Of a DNA stretch of 64,000 bases, positions 11,601 through 21,636 are shown in pieces (the stretch's first letter is position 1; every line of letters starts with the position of its first letter). The notes beneath the pieces were generated by a model. It was not told the origin of the DNA and ran no database searches. It was given only the letters and a program-made list of their open reading frames with translations. Location: contig CM082578.2 in assembly GCA_040954595.2 (NCBI GenBank), forward strand, positions 17,174,001-17,238,000, written 5' to 3'. The stretch is from Balanoglossus misakiensis (Eukaryota; Hemichordata). Made by a program: the position numbers and the translations under genes.

Positions 11601-13374
11601 TGTCGTTGACCGGTATATTGAACTCGGACGAGGAATAAAAGTGACAACCATGTCGCCTGAAGATTACTGATGATTTGAGAATAATAATTGGAAAAACTCA
11701 TCTCCTCTGGCGTTCAAGACAATGTATACATTTTGCTGTGATTTCAGTGGAACTTTACATTATTTGTTGCGGATTACAACATCAATCAAACACAAATCCA
11801 ACAAGACAGGTCACTTACAAATTACTGGCAGTTCGCAAGATTATCATTCTCAGCGGAACATTAATTTTCCATGACTCTTTTGTTTGGTCCTGGTACATTA
11901 ATCCCCAATAACACTTCAGCCAAATTAATATTTATTATGAATCCAGTTTATAGTGAATAAAATATACATACTACTTGGACGCAATTTGTGATTTGGTAAC
12001 ATTTGATCTATGTGACTGGCCATGGCTGTGTGTCTGTTATCAATAAGGAGACTGAACCATTAGGTATACGATCATACATTAGGCTCAACACGAAGGTGTT
12101 TTTCTTTCGACTCACTCACCATATTCGCACTGAAACCCTTGGTAACCGTCGGTACACAGGCAGACGTTAAAGACGCAAGTGCCGCCATGTTTGCAGCCCC
12201 CTTCCACTTCGCATTCGCCAAAATGGCCGTCCGGCCACGTGGTGTTGTTCGATTCTGTGTGAGGCGAAACAGAACGGTAAACGACGTGAGCAACCACGTG
12301 GATAATAGTTATTTAATCAGTGTATTTTATGAAAATAGACATGTTTGTGATAATGACACGCAACATTACAGTGTGAGACATCGAGACCAGAGACAATTTC
12401 CTATATGACAGTTTAAAAGACACACGTGGTGATACCCAGTACTTATATGAAGATGGATATAAAAAACCATGGTATCAGATATATATAGCAGCTGATCGTT
12501 TTAATGTATGCACGGCTCGCAAAATCAAAAATAGCATGGATATTTTGTCCATGTGGATGATTGCAAGTGAAATTGAGCGGAGGTGCTAAATTGATGCTAT
12601 TAGCATGACGGGAGGGGAAAATCGTCGTTTCTTTGATTATTTTGGCAAAAGCATCTGCTCGCAGATGCAGGGCTTGCCTAGGAGGTCTACCAACAACACA
12701 GGCCCCTTAGGCGTGCAGCCTTCCGCGTGAATAGCCATCCTGCGATGCATCTTTTCACAGAAGTATTCAAGGCATGTATAACGTCGCTCGTTACATCAAG
12801 ATGATTGCAGGATCATGCCTCTGCAGTTGTCGTTACCGCCAGAACGGAAATGGCAAACGATAAAATCAGACTAATAGACAAGCTGGTGTGAGCGTTCCTG
12901 GGGAAAGCTTGTACGTTGAACCGTAGAGTGTACGACCTCTGTCTATGGTTGAAATTCTAGCAAATTTTAAATGCTTCCTCTTTTTCTATTACTGCACACC
13001 TCACTTCCGAGTATTGTATTTCGTTTCACTTATTGCTAATCTGATACTGACTCCGACACACCCGATGCTATCGTCACAGAGACGCGCGGCTCATAATAAA
13101 TAAGAATCGGAATCCCCGGCATTTCGAAGTCTATCACGTGACCAATGTTTCAAAGTCTCTCTGATCAGTTTCAAAGACTGGTTATATAGGTTCCCGGGGT
13201 CAAAGGGTTAGATTGTCTTCTATTTATCCATATTCTGACATCTATCATTCATGACATAGTTATAATAGCAGTTAATCAGTAACGGTTTTATTTCCAATGA
13301 AGGCACTTACTCTTTGCTATCACGGTAACCATACAATGCCAGAGCAGGACAATGGAAGGCAGGAGTGTTCCCAT
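602..13374 (-). CDS. Type I membrane protein with two EGF modules and two cytoplasmic PPxY motifs
   Basis: Five coding exons on the minus strand: 13311-13374, 12120-12254, 2095-2220, 1422-1628 and 602-987. All introns are phase 1 and the CDS closes at 305 aa. Exon 1 is a signal peptide (MGTLLPSIVLLW...). Exons 2 and 3 are each one EGF module with six cysteines (GGCKHGGTCVFNVCLCTDGY and CVSGVCSCLHGYHGAFC), in the usual symmetric 1-1 phase that allows shuffling. Exon 4 carries acidic NYT-glycosylatable sequence and a membrane helix (RVIIVATVVSLLSIFGLCLC). Exon 5 is a cytoplasmic tail with PPEYN and PPPTYEA. The protein most likely sits at the plasma membrane or in endosomes, with the tail offering class I WW-domain (for example NEDD4-family) binding sites. 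I recognise no named orthologue. The start has a good context (GCCATGG). The 9.9-kb intron between exons 2 and 3 contains a LINE and a nested gene. Extra unseen exons cannot be excluded. Confidence 0.72.
2598..2638. repeat. (GAT)n microsatellite at the 3' end of the LINE
   Basis: About 13 copies of ATG/GAT on the plus strand. It directly abuts the A9 tail of the minus-strand LINE. The same trinucleotide in the same orientation flanks the LINE's other end at 8828-8863, so the two runs look like the halves of one microsatellite split by the insertion. Confidence 0.95.
2667..2672 (-). promoter_or_regulatory. Poly(A) signal of the LINE
   Basis: AATAAA on the minus strand about 20 bp before the A9 tail of the retrotransposon. 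Confidence 0.6.
2758..2940. repeat. Imperfect tandem repeats of about 25 bp in the LINE 3' UTR
   Basis: Units beginning (C/T)AGGGTTGACGGCAGAGATGT start near 2791, 2816, 2847, 2872, 2897 and 2922, spaced 25, 31, 25, 25 and 25 bp, with a diverged leader at 2758. They lie between the ORF2 stop and the poly(A) signal and are part of the element. Confidence 0.85.
3129..7054 (-). CDS. LINE ORF2: apurinic-type endonuclease and reverse transcriptase, one frameshift
   Basis: ORF2 starts at the ATG at 7054-7052. The N-terminal exonuclease-endonuclease-phosphatase domain (residues about 20-250) shows TWNINGG, FLQETHS, GGDFNCTL, the R-D loop and SDHSIVSI, all expected for an active nicking enzyme. The RT domain (about 480-760) has the fingers NWRPVSLL, FDRV, RGIRQGC and the catalytic YADD at about residues 709-712 (plus-strand positions 4917-4928). 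The opening frame drifts into non-homologous sequence after about position 3910, while the frame that ends at 3129-3131 continues with typical Tx1-type C-terminal sequence, including a C-x2-C...H-x4-C finger. A one-base deletion in the T6A3 run near 3908-3916 explains the switch. The product nicks target DNA and primes reverse transcription of the element RNA (known for the family). Confidence 0.88.
7054..8619 (-). CDS. LINE ORF1: nucleic-acid-binding protein with CCHC zinc knuckle
   Basis: 521 aa. The first about 165 residues form an RRM-like/gag-like fold seen in Tx1 ORF1 proteins. A CCHC knuckle (CFLCGAKGHIRKSC) lies at about residues 173-186, followed by a low-complexity acidic, Ser/Thr-rich middle and a helical C-terminus rich in charged residues. 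It probably packages element RNA and acts as a chaperone. The middle contains a perfect-register duplication of 30 residues (see the repeat at 7841-8014). Its stop codon overlaps the ORF2 start in TAATG, so ORF2 is likely translated by termination-reinitiation. Confidence 0.87.
   Translation of the reverse strand: MAAHADSPFRRLTRKHAIRCTNVQDLPVESYVEEIAKEIGSENIIAASRMNRSVVVFLASLEHVESIVESRLSVKGEMVDVEHMVKPASKLILSNVPPFIPNEYLEEELWKLGRVVGNMRPIPLGCKNPALKHVKSFRRQIHVLLHNENIDGLINVKYEDRLYPIYITIDEMRCFLCGAKGHIRKSCPLTREVVSTWQARTENSDNDITVGVNNSVNDLAQKRNDNEMQTEVNSDNDITVGVNKSVNDLAQKRNDNEMQTEGVNDVIMPEKINNNSSERADDKTMNNTSVNMVEGADDVIAKEKTSSNGSTSGVTTEEKTNKDTETRPFNVGDIDEDRVLPPSSFPSTPSVLSSLSLPSSSDPSSSLSLDFPETPFSGVNFHKSRKESVPPDSQITVSTPFSTSNSFDILSQCSDSDADCISVTSELPDNISMTSDTSDISELSERREVQATNLIAFLEEIKGSKNMIEQCYEYCSDIRLLIKSFNKLRKTTLVDNKQKVRIQRLMAKLFTHVRTKGNTPK
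7841..8014. repeat. 90-bp in-frame tandem duplication inside LINE ORF1
   Basis: Copies at 7841-7930 and 7931 to about 8014 differ at only a few bases. They encode the 30-residue unit that contains SDNDITVGVN and NDLAQKRNDNEMQTE twice in a row. Confidence 0.9.
8828..8863. repeat. (GAT)n microsatellite at the 5' end of the LINE
   Basis: ATGATG repeats with one interruption (AAT), preceded by (CCA)4. Same motif and strand as 2598-2638 on the other side of the LINE. Confidence 0.93.
9089..11638 (+). CDS. Unrecognised 813-aa coiled-coil protein with predicted N-myristoylation site
   Basis: Two exons, 9089-9729 and 9838-11638, joined in phase 2 across a 108-bp GT-AG intron. The start at 9089 has a strong context (AACATGG), and upstream in-frame codons include no better ATG. 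The N-terminus MGSSTSRL fits the Gly2/Ser6 myristoylation consensus. Residues about 1-130 are basic and Ser-rich. A compact segment at about 130-200 (YDVTICTADDGRKVVAVEFG, FVNGQPVHYYGDGKVV) looks folded but matches nothing I know. Residues about 230-760 are a nearly continuous heptad-type coiled coil, and the last about 55 residues are disordered with an IYETV tyrosine motif. It is GC-richer than its surroundings and has only one small intron, which would suit a retrogene that gained an intron. It is nested, in opposite orientation, in an intron of the EGF gene. I do not recognise a named family; myosin-tail-like similarity would be only generic coiled coil. Confidence 0.8.
11956..11961 (+). 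promoter_or_regulatory. Possible poly(A) signal of the coiled-coil gene
   Basis: AATAAA about 320 bp after the stop codon. A second AATAAA overlaps the stop codon itself (11635-11640) but is too close to be the likely site. Confidence 0.45.
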
Positions 13375-16300
13375 GGCAACTGGACGGTGAGCTTTCAGTT
13401 CCTGCAGAAGTGAAGAAATGAATTGAGAGAAAAAGATGAAATGAGAAGCGAGAGAAACATTTTCAAGGCCTGAAAGAAATATAACCACAAAAAAAAGATG
13501 ATGATTACGATGGCTGACGATCAATGGGATTTTTGTCCGAAATTATATCTAGTGTTTGTTATATAATTATGGAAAATGTCCCAAACCTTCTTTCAATTCA
13601 TAAACCGTCCAAACCATATTTCGCATATTTACGAATGCCACCCACAGGGACATGGACATTATTTTTGTTTAAACTGGACCGCCGGAAGTCATATTCACAG
13701 GAATGATGAAGAGGAGTATGTCAAAATCCCGTGCTTTCGAGTCGAAGAGGTCTCAGACCGTTCTCCGAGGATGCAAAACTGTCGCTGTAGGCTATGCGAA
13801 GAATGCAAGCAATCATCAAGCTAGGTTGCATCAAGACATTTCCGTCATATTGAAGTATTGATCAATATTTTGCTGACTTCTGTTTTCATCTGAAGGCAGT
13901 ATACCCTATTTCGTGCGACATAAGAACCGCGTTGACCTATCTAGTACACAAGCCGCGGAGTTTGTGATTAGGAAGTCTTTTCAATGGGAAATAATTCACA
14001 CGGTGAAGAAAATCTGACCAACATTTGGTTATATGAAAGTGTAATTGCACGAGTAATAACACAACTTTTAACATTATTATCGTGTGGTTCTGTAAACAAA
14101 ATCCGCAAATATTGGCACATTCATGAGACATATTATATTAGCGCGAGCTATGCAGGGTATCACTATATTTGACGCCATTCTCCAATTTACGATGACGTGA
14201 TGGTGCTAGTTAGTTGTAGCATCGCCATGTATCCCCTGGTGGTTTCAGAAACAAACGCAATAAATTGAAACTTACAATAGTTCACGGCGAGTGATTATTC
14301 ACGTTTGCCTTGCGACAGACAGATCGATCATAATCGCACGCATGATGTAAAGGACGCATCCAAACATCAATTCCGTGTCAAAACACTCGGGGGAGCGATG
14401 GCTTTAACTTAAGCACCTAAGATGAGTACAGAACACCTGGAATCATTCAATGGCACTGGAATTCGTATCATTTTTATGGGGAAATTGCGCCTTAGAGATG
14501 AGGGATCTTGCAATCGAAACTGAAAACTTCCCACCTGATGGCTGGTTCAAAGAACTCTGGCTCAATCTGGCGTGTCTAGTCGTGTTGTACATGGAGTTGT
14601 TTCTATGGACTAAAATTTCTCTGAATGAAACAATGCATTGTCTACTGCACTATACATGTACTTGCATATGCATGCATGGGAATCAATGAACCCGAAGGCT
14701 ATTGTGAAATGAACAGGCAGTGATTTAACTGTTCTTGAGAAGTTTCAATAATAAAAACAAATTATCCTATCACTCCAGGATGCGATATGCGATCGATAGA
14801 AAATATGACCCCCTCTCACGATCACTTGGCCTTACGGTATTTGAAATTATCTCATGCAAGGATATATGCGTGCATTGATATGAATGCAGCTAGATTTACA
14901 TGACGGTAGTGATAATCTGCGACTCTCACACAAACACCAGCGTTTCTGCCTCACAGCACATGTGTGTATATACATGTCAAAGGAAATATTCGTGTGAAAA
15001 GAATGTGCCCTCTGACGTGTGAAATTTATTAATCAAAATTCGTGTCATTTAGGAGGTGACCCATTTACTTCAGCTGTCGGTGTAGGCCCAAGGTCAACGC
15101 GAATGGGGCGCCCTTGATAAGGGGAGCTTGTATGTTAACGTTGTTCCACTGGTTGATATCATTCAGCCATTGATAAATACGACTGTGTACTTAATTCGAG
15201 ACGCATTGCCTTCCAAGTTTGGAGGGGTCGTTCACTGACGTAGCGTTATGTGGGTAAAACATTTACTAGTAAGTGGTCATCTGGAGATTAAAACTTGATT
15301 TCCTATCGCTGCGCTGCTGTATTGTATCGATCTAGAATCAATATATCGTCCCCGGTGATGCCATTTATAGGCATGGTACTAAAAAGCGAAATGGGGTGTA
15401 TCACGGACGATGATTAAAACACACTACCAGCGACAATGCGATGAAACTCGATGTCCTTTTTTACAGTGCTTGTTGGAAGGGCGATCATCTCGTTCGCACT
15501 CCATTTACAGCATGACCTCCCCACATACTACAAACAGCAATTTACCCAGTGTCGTTGCGGCTTGAACTGGCGACGCTGTGTGCATATACTTACACTGATT
15601 CAGTGAGTTCCACTTCAATGGCTGACGTGATGACATCACTCATTTGCCGTGAAGCAGATATGAAGGTCCAGGTCACCGTTAAAAAAATCAGACTACCCGT
15701 GTATTTGGAACGTTCAACACTGACACGACAGATCCAAAGACCAGATCGCTGGCACCAACAACACACGTCACAACCGAGGTAATGCTAAGGACGTGGGTTA
15801 ATTTATTGCCGAGTGCAACTGCTGGCTCGCGCTCTACTAAGTCAGTGTGGACGTCGAAAAAATAGCGAAACGGCTCGAGGGATGAAATATATGAATGGAT
15901 TCGTTGTGCGTGAAGCAATATGAGCAGACACGCCAGACTGCAATCACGAAAAACAATTGTCCCTCAACCTATCGCCATATTGCCAGGGTTTTTTTTTTCA
16001 AACACGCTGGCAAACAATAGCTTGGGTTCAAAAGTTTAACTCGACAATCCCAACAAGCCGGAGAGACTCGCTCAGCGGCGGCCGGCTTACCTGTCGCTGC
16101 TAATCAAAGACATGCCAGCGGATGTACGTGATTGCCGGTTGCATATGGTTTCGCCACCGTCAGCATGCATCGATCACCCGCACTTCGAAAGACCGTGGAA
16201 TCACCTTGTGTCCAATGGTTACGTCATGGTGTGCTATTAACTTTGACCCAGTCTATCGATTTCAGAACAAGCACACATTGTGTCGTACACAGTGGTTCCA

Positions 16301-16836
16301 CTCTTCCTATTCCAGCGTCATGTAATATATGGAAAGGTCGTATTCACGTCAGGGGAACATAACTCGCTTTTGTATGACTCTACTTTGCACTTCTATTTAT
16401 CGCATGATGGCAACTGCCCTCAATTGGCATGTTCAGTTATCGGCCGTATCTTTTCTATAGGGCGATAAACTTTTCTCAGATTGCAATGCGATTTTTTTTA
16501 TTTTAAAACGTTTTCAATGATGGATTTTGAATCAATGTTTCCAATCATTAATATAATATAAAAATAATTATGTTTTTGAATTAGACTCAATAGCACTATG
16601 AAATCAATGACACGGTAATTCAATGATGCTATCAACCCCGACAGACCAAGTGAATATCCCTTCCCATTCAAGGATAGCCGAGTGAAGCGCTTAAAGTGAT
16701 AACGCGTTTCCAGCCTCATGCGGTCATTATCTTGCTGGGGCAGAGAATCGCGACAATGTGCAAACTTCTTCACAACCATATTCTGTGCATGCCATGTACA
16801 GAGATTTTCAAATAAAAAAAATAATACAGCTTGTAA

Positions 16837-16866
16837 TGGCTGGCTGGCTGGCTGGATGGATGGATG
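16837..16866. repeat. (GGCT)n(GGAT)n microsatellite
   Basis: GGCT repeated about four times and then GGAT repeated about three times. Confidence 0.9.
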
Positions 16867-17143
16867 TATGGATACAATACGTGGCTTGTAAACGCACGCG
16901 GGCATCTGATATACACTATCATTAATTTCTAAATTCTGGGCACCCTTGTAACTAACTAACTAACTAACCTCACGACTCACCAAGAAGCAAGCAGCTGTAG
17001 AAGGGGAAATGATGTGTTACGCGGGAATTGATATCTGAATTGCATTTCCTTAAACATCTTTGGGGCATCGCTTATCTGTTAAGCCCGAAATGAAGAGATG
17101 TAATTACCAGATGAGAACGGAAATGACGACTCACCTTAGCCGT

Positions 17144-17269
17144 GATCTCTGATACCCACTTTCCTCCAAGAGAGACTCTCGTATCAGTTCCGTCGAGTCT
17201 CACGAGATTTGAGACCAAAACCGACGGCTCAGTGTCTTCAAAAGTACCAGGAACAGGGTACATAATAAC
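17144..17269 (-). other. Weak candidate coding exon
   Basis: A minus-strand open segment reads VIMYPVPGTFEDTEPSVLVS and continues through LVRLDGTDTRVSLGGKW to EITAK, then meets a good donor (AAG|GTGAGT). A possible acceptor CATAG precedes it. The composition looks protein-like but I recognise no family, and no partner exon was found in frame nearby. Confidence 0.2.
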
Positions 17270-17641
17270 CTATGAGTCATCAATTAATTTGAATAAGACT
17301 TTAGTCTAACATTAAGGCGAGTTTTAAGAATACGACCTAAGACATCGAGTGTCGCTGCTCAATTGACGCGCAGCCATGCCGAACGCATCAGTCAACGTCA
17401 CTGGCGACGCATATGATGATTCCCGTGGCGAGTGACTGGGGCGACCACGATATGATCTTCCGTGAACTGCTGCATATCGGGAAGGCTGCAATCGTGCATC
17501 TGCCAGCAAAACATCCAAACCCCTATGGGTTTTTTTACTGAAAACGGAAATGCTTCGCCCAAATGGAACTTTGAAAACGTGACACGAATTAGATCATCCG
17601 GTTCACAAAACCGCGTTCGGGTATCCTGATGTGAGTTTTTG

Positions 17642-17668
17642 GGTCCCATTGGTATATACCATGGGACC
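17642..17668. repeat. 27-bp near-palindrome
   Basis: Arms GGTCCCAT and ATGGGACC flank an inner GGTATATACC, so the whole segment can fold back on itself. Confidence 0.85.
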
Positions 17669-17951
17669 TTATGGGATCGGTTGCGTCTGTATGTATGTAT
17701 AGATGTATGTGTGGATGGATGTATGACTGTATGTCCGTACATATGCAATTGGCAGCTTATGGATCAGTCAGTGTTTGCCCATTGAGCAAAGTTGAACTTC
17801 ATTGGAGAAAAGAAGAACCACTCCCGTCTGTCTTAATTTGCATTTTAACACTTTATTTTGCATTTCAATACTTGATTTAAATATAAGATAAGCCTAACAG
17901 TTTTGTCTCACTGTAGTCAAAGTTTTGGACCTAGAAATGTAAATAGTTTGT

Positions 17952-18315
17952 GTCCATGAGTTCATATTGGGGATGTGTTAGCACTCTGGGCACCGTACTC
18001 CTCACGGGATCTGTTAACGCAGGTCAGTGCAACACACCCCAAGCTTTTGTATCGCCTTCTTTTGCTGTGATTTGAGAGCTATACAGTGTTCATTTTGTAG
18101 ACACAGGGATGTTTATGTTTGTGAGAGGCTCGCGCGAGTCTGCCTTTGTATTGTTGTGTGCAAAAGAGGTCATGGGAGTTTGGGGATGTGTTAGCGCTCT
18201 GGGCACCGTACTCCTCACGGGATCTGTTAACGCAGGTCAGTGCGACACACCCCAAGCTTTTGTATCGACGCCTTCTTTGCTGTGTTTTCAGAGCTATACA
18301 GTTCATCTTGGCATT
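17952..18315. repeat. Direct duplication, about 130 bp, offset 213 bp
   Basis: Blocks of about 17952-18095 and 18165-18315 share a near-identical core running from TGGGGATGTGTTAGC through GGGCACCGTACTCCTCACGG to CCCCAAGCTTTTGTATCG, and then diverge through CCTTCTTT...GAGCTATACAG. A 23-bp piece of the core matches the LINE 3' UTR (reverse complement of about 3018-3040) at 22 of 23 positions. Confidence 0.85.
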
Positions 18316-19267
18316 TATCGTCCCATTTTTAAGGATGTACGTTCTTTAAAATTTAAACTATTGTCATTTCTTTTAATTGTTGATTTTTGGACTATACTGT
18401 GTATGTATAATGAGCCATGATTTTAGTCGAAAATAGAAGAAAACTGCTGACTCAGCATGCTGCTGCACCCTCCGACAGGGACTATATTCTGTGGGGATCG
18501 TGCGATGTTCGCCTGCATTGGCTAAAACGACTTTCTCGGCTTCATTTTAATCATTCCAAACGTGGTTGTATGGCATATCCAATCTTCGCGCGCCATTGCA
18601 TTTGACAGAGTTCACCCAATCTGTTGTGTCTGACGAGCGGACGGTGTCTCATACGTTCAGTTAAGTGCCATTGAAAGTGGATATTCGACGATTATGAGTC
18701 TGTGGTTTGAGTAACAGAAATATGGCACTAAAGCATTCCGTCTGAGATATCCTAACAAACATCCTGATGGCCGACGTAAAAATGCCGTTAGATTGGCAGT
18801 AAACACAACAGATTATGTTGGCTTTTAAAGTTCCATCAAGACTAGTTACACAGACTCAGACATTGAGACGCTGACTCGGTTAGAACATGTATTTATGAAC
18901 TACAATTTTGCTATATGTAAAAGATATCTGCGGGAGGTTATTGATCGTGTCGTTTATGTAACGGCAGCGACGATGACCACGGCAACATGCTCAGGTCATG
19001 TCCGACTTAATATGCTATTCACACATTGATTTGACGTTTCCTAGGTAACTTGGTGACACTCGCAGCAAGTCGTGCATAATGCATGGAGGTCATCGTTGAT
19101 GGCACCGTTTGAGACTAATCGAGCTGTCCCAGCTCTAGCTATACTTGGAACGTCTTTCGGATTTCACGCCTTCTTGCAGTGGACAAAACTGTCTAGAATT
19201 TAAATCGTCATTGCTTTTCACCCATAAATATTTGAAGACAATCGGAAGACCATCTGCGTCTACACTC

Positions 19268-19430
19268 CAGGTATGTAGGAGTACTTCAAAGTGCATACTC
19301 CGAGTTCAAAGACCGAGTCGGACTTCAAAGTCCGAGTACTCGGACTTGTACACTCCGAGTAGTGGCTGTACTCGGACTTGTATACACCGAGTTGCACTCG
19401 GTGCTCGGACTTGCGTACTCCGAGTTACAC
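19268..19430. repeat. Palindrome cluster built from ACTCCGAGT / CTCGGACTTG
   Basis: A run of direct and inverted copies of ACTCCGAGT and ACTCGGACTTG. The centre, 19328-19347, is a perfect 20-bp palindrome (AAGTCCGAGTACTCGGACTT). The strand could fold into several alternative hairpins. Confidence 0.9.
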
Positions 19431-19790
19431 ACTGCCTATGAAAGACAACGGACGGCAAAAATCCTGTTTTCATTACTCAAGAAGTCATTTATTGCTTAAT
19501 ACCACGATCGGTGTCCATGATGTCTTGTTGCGCCAGTTTTGAATAGGCATGGGCTTTACATCCACAACAACATTCTGATTCACAGGGCTAGATCCATGCG
19601 GTCACGGAGAAAAACGTCTATCATGATTGTAACTGTGTATTCTGACCATTAGTGAATGTACGGGAAGGTACATGTTTCACCGAGGGAATGAGAGAGCCAC
19701 CTTCTCTCTCGAATAGATAACCATTACATACACGAGAATTCAAGTACATTGCGCTTGCTTTAATACACGTAGAAAAAGTACAGCACAAGT

Positions 19791-19810
19791 ACAATAACTT
19801 AAGTTATTGT
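19791..19810. repeat. Perfect 20-bp palindrome
   Basis: ACAATAACTTAAGTTATTGT is identical to its own reverse complement. Confidence 0.97.
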
Positions 19811-20192
19811 GCTCTTCACAGCAAAGTTTTGGAAGACTGAATCCGATTGGCCCACACGACACGTGGTAGTCACGTGTTCCGATATACATGTCACTTAATT
19901 ATGAAAACTGATTTTAAAATAGTTTCCTTCAGGTCTTAATGGCAATCAAGGAATTTTTTAAAAACCAAAATACAACAAAAAACGAAGCGACGTTGATATA
20001 CCTTATTCGAACGTGAAGTGTTCAGTTATAAATAATCAACAGTCATTGATCGAAATGTTTAGAAACAATCATTTATAATTTCGTCATCTCAATATCGTCA
20101 AGCACCAAACACTATCGTCAGAGATTTCTGTAAATACTCGCATTTCTATTTACGCATTATTGGACGGAATGTACATGTATCTGTGTGGTCTT

Positions 20193-21636
20193 TCAATACA
20201 TCGAATATTCCGGAGGCTTGGCTGGATACGACTTTAAATCAATTTCACTGTATGTTGGCGGTTTGACCGGCGTTATTCTCCCCGGCGGCTGATCTGACAT
20301 GAAAGCTACAGAGAGACAGAAAGAATACACCTGCTTTAATGTTTGTTGTCAGACTTTTTTGTTGTCGTGGACTGTACACACGTTTTGTAATGGAAAGAAA
20401 ATTAAAAGAAATTTTAGTCAAACATTTCCGGGGTCAGAAAACGTTTTTTTTTATAATTATTGCTGTCATCAGGTCTGGTATTACCGGTTAAGATGGTTAA
20501 TCATTCTATATCATTACCTTCATTGTCGTGTGAATATCTTGTTTCAGAGGATTGGTGTGTGACATCTGCCGAGTGACTGTCAAGAACACGACGAGAGCGG
20601 CGTCGACCTGTATTGGCTTTCTTGTGACAATAATACGTGCAAGCTCCGTAACACAGAGATATTAGCAGAATTGCGCCAGCACAGACAAGAAACCTGATGA
20701 AATAATTCGAGTGAGTGAGTGAGTGAGTTATAGCTCACTTATAATTCAACAGTGCACGTTTTTTCATAGTTTAACTCTGGACTGAAAATGTTATGAGTCG
20801 CGTTAGACCCATGGAACCACGCGATATCAGCCTAAACAATAATTATTTTCAAATTATAGAATTTCACATATCCGACTTACCATTTCCATCCATTAAGAAT
20901 ACTAATATTACAGCACGCATATCCACAGCAGTATTGGTTGCTTGAGCACCTGTCCGGCAATTGAAGGGAGACTGAGTAAGGATTGCGGAAAGGGTAACCT
21001 TAAAATTGTTTCAGCGACTCGCTTTACCAGTATTCCCATTGAATCGGATGCATAAATGTATTTGAACTAACACCAATGCCCTTGTATGGTATATGGGTAG
21101 CCATTAATACTCCTTAATATTTACATTGTGGAATTAGCTGCTAGCCAACCTCCCACATTATGTTTATCCTTTGGTAAACTACGAAAGAGGGCCTGACCAA
21201 CACGTCTATGATGAACAGGTGACTCACTCGAAGTATGTGACGAATTCCTGCCCATTTTCAGACACTTCGTATCGGCACTTGTCAGCGAATACCTAGAAGA
21301 GAAAAACGGAAATTGTTTATTGCATGAAGTATGTCAATCGTCACATCTTACCATGAACGCACCTGAAGAAAGCATGCCATCAGTACGACCATAGGCGCGA
21401 ATCTTGTTCTGTTTACAAAATCATTAATCGTATACGGTAACGTACAAAGGTCATCAAAGACAGGGTTCGATTGCGACATGGACGTCATTTGAGATATGCA
21501 CACCTGTGCAAACCCGCCGTTCTTACTCTCACGAAAATTTTGAAAAACTTTGAAACAAACCTACCTCAGATACTAACACCAACAAAGCTAAGCCCATTGA
21601 AGGTATCCCATGCCCAACCATTGCTGTGAATGGCAT
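20193..21636 (-). CDS. Shisa/WBP1-like (STMC6-type) membrane adaptor, copy A, with two PPxY motifs
   Basis: Five coding exons: 21565-21636, 21228-21292, 20881-20949, 20518-20693 and 20193-20305, intron phases 0, 2, 2, 1, giving 164 aa. Exon 1 is a signal peptide (GIPSMGLALLVLVSE). Exons 2-3 give the small luminal domain with CRYEVSE and then CSSNQYCCGYACC, the conserved six-cysteine YCCG-x2-CC signature, ending NGWKW just before the membrane. Exon 4 is the helix FLVCAGAILLISLCYGAC and a basic Cys-containing juxtamembrane stretch (TYYCHKK, GRRRSRR). Exon 5 ends with PPTYSE and PPEYSMY. Family knowledge: such proteins are endolysosomal/Golgi adaptors that bind WW-domain E3 ligases. An in-frame ATG further upstream (21735) would hide the signal peptide, so I prefer 21636. 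It is a tandem paralogue of 22517-25712. Confidence 0.82.
20710..20729. repeat. (GAGT)n microsatellite
   Basis: GAGT repeated about five times in the intron between exons 3 and 4 of STMC6-like copy A. Confidence 0.9.

Larger units (their letters stand above)
13375..20192. other. 6.8-kb intergenic region, rich in palindromes and small duplications
   Basis: No gene with homology support. It holds short microsatellites (16837-16866), a 27-bp near-palindrome (17642-17668), a duplicated block of about 130 bp (17952-18315), a palindromic cluster (19268-19430) and a second 20-bp palindrome (19791-19810). One open segment with a clean donor (17144-17269) is listed separately as a weak exon candidate. 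Confidence 0.6.

Noticed and set aside
13576-13824. Plus-strand open frame with several Cys and His (IYECHPQGHGHYFCLNW)
   Set aside because: It looks vaguely like a zinc-binding segment but has no convincing splice signals or repeated spacing, and part of it lies near the signal-peptide exon of another gene on the other strand.
17398-17748. Minus-strand open frame (FSVKKPIGVWMFCWQMHDCS...)
   Set aside because: Crosses a palindrome and a TATG microsatellite, competes with another open frame, and matches no family I know.
19145-19441. Plus-strand open frame over the palindrome cluster
   Set aside because: The Ser/Thr/Arg-rich translation follows from the repeated ACTCGGA words, not from a gene.
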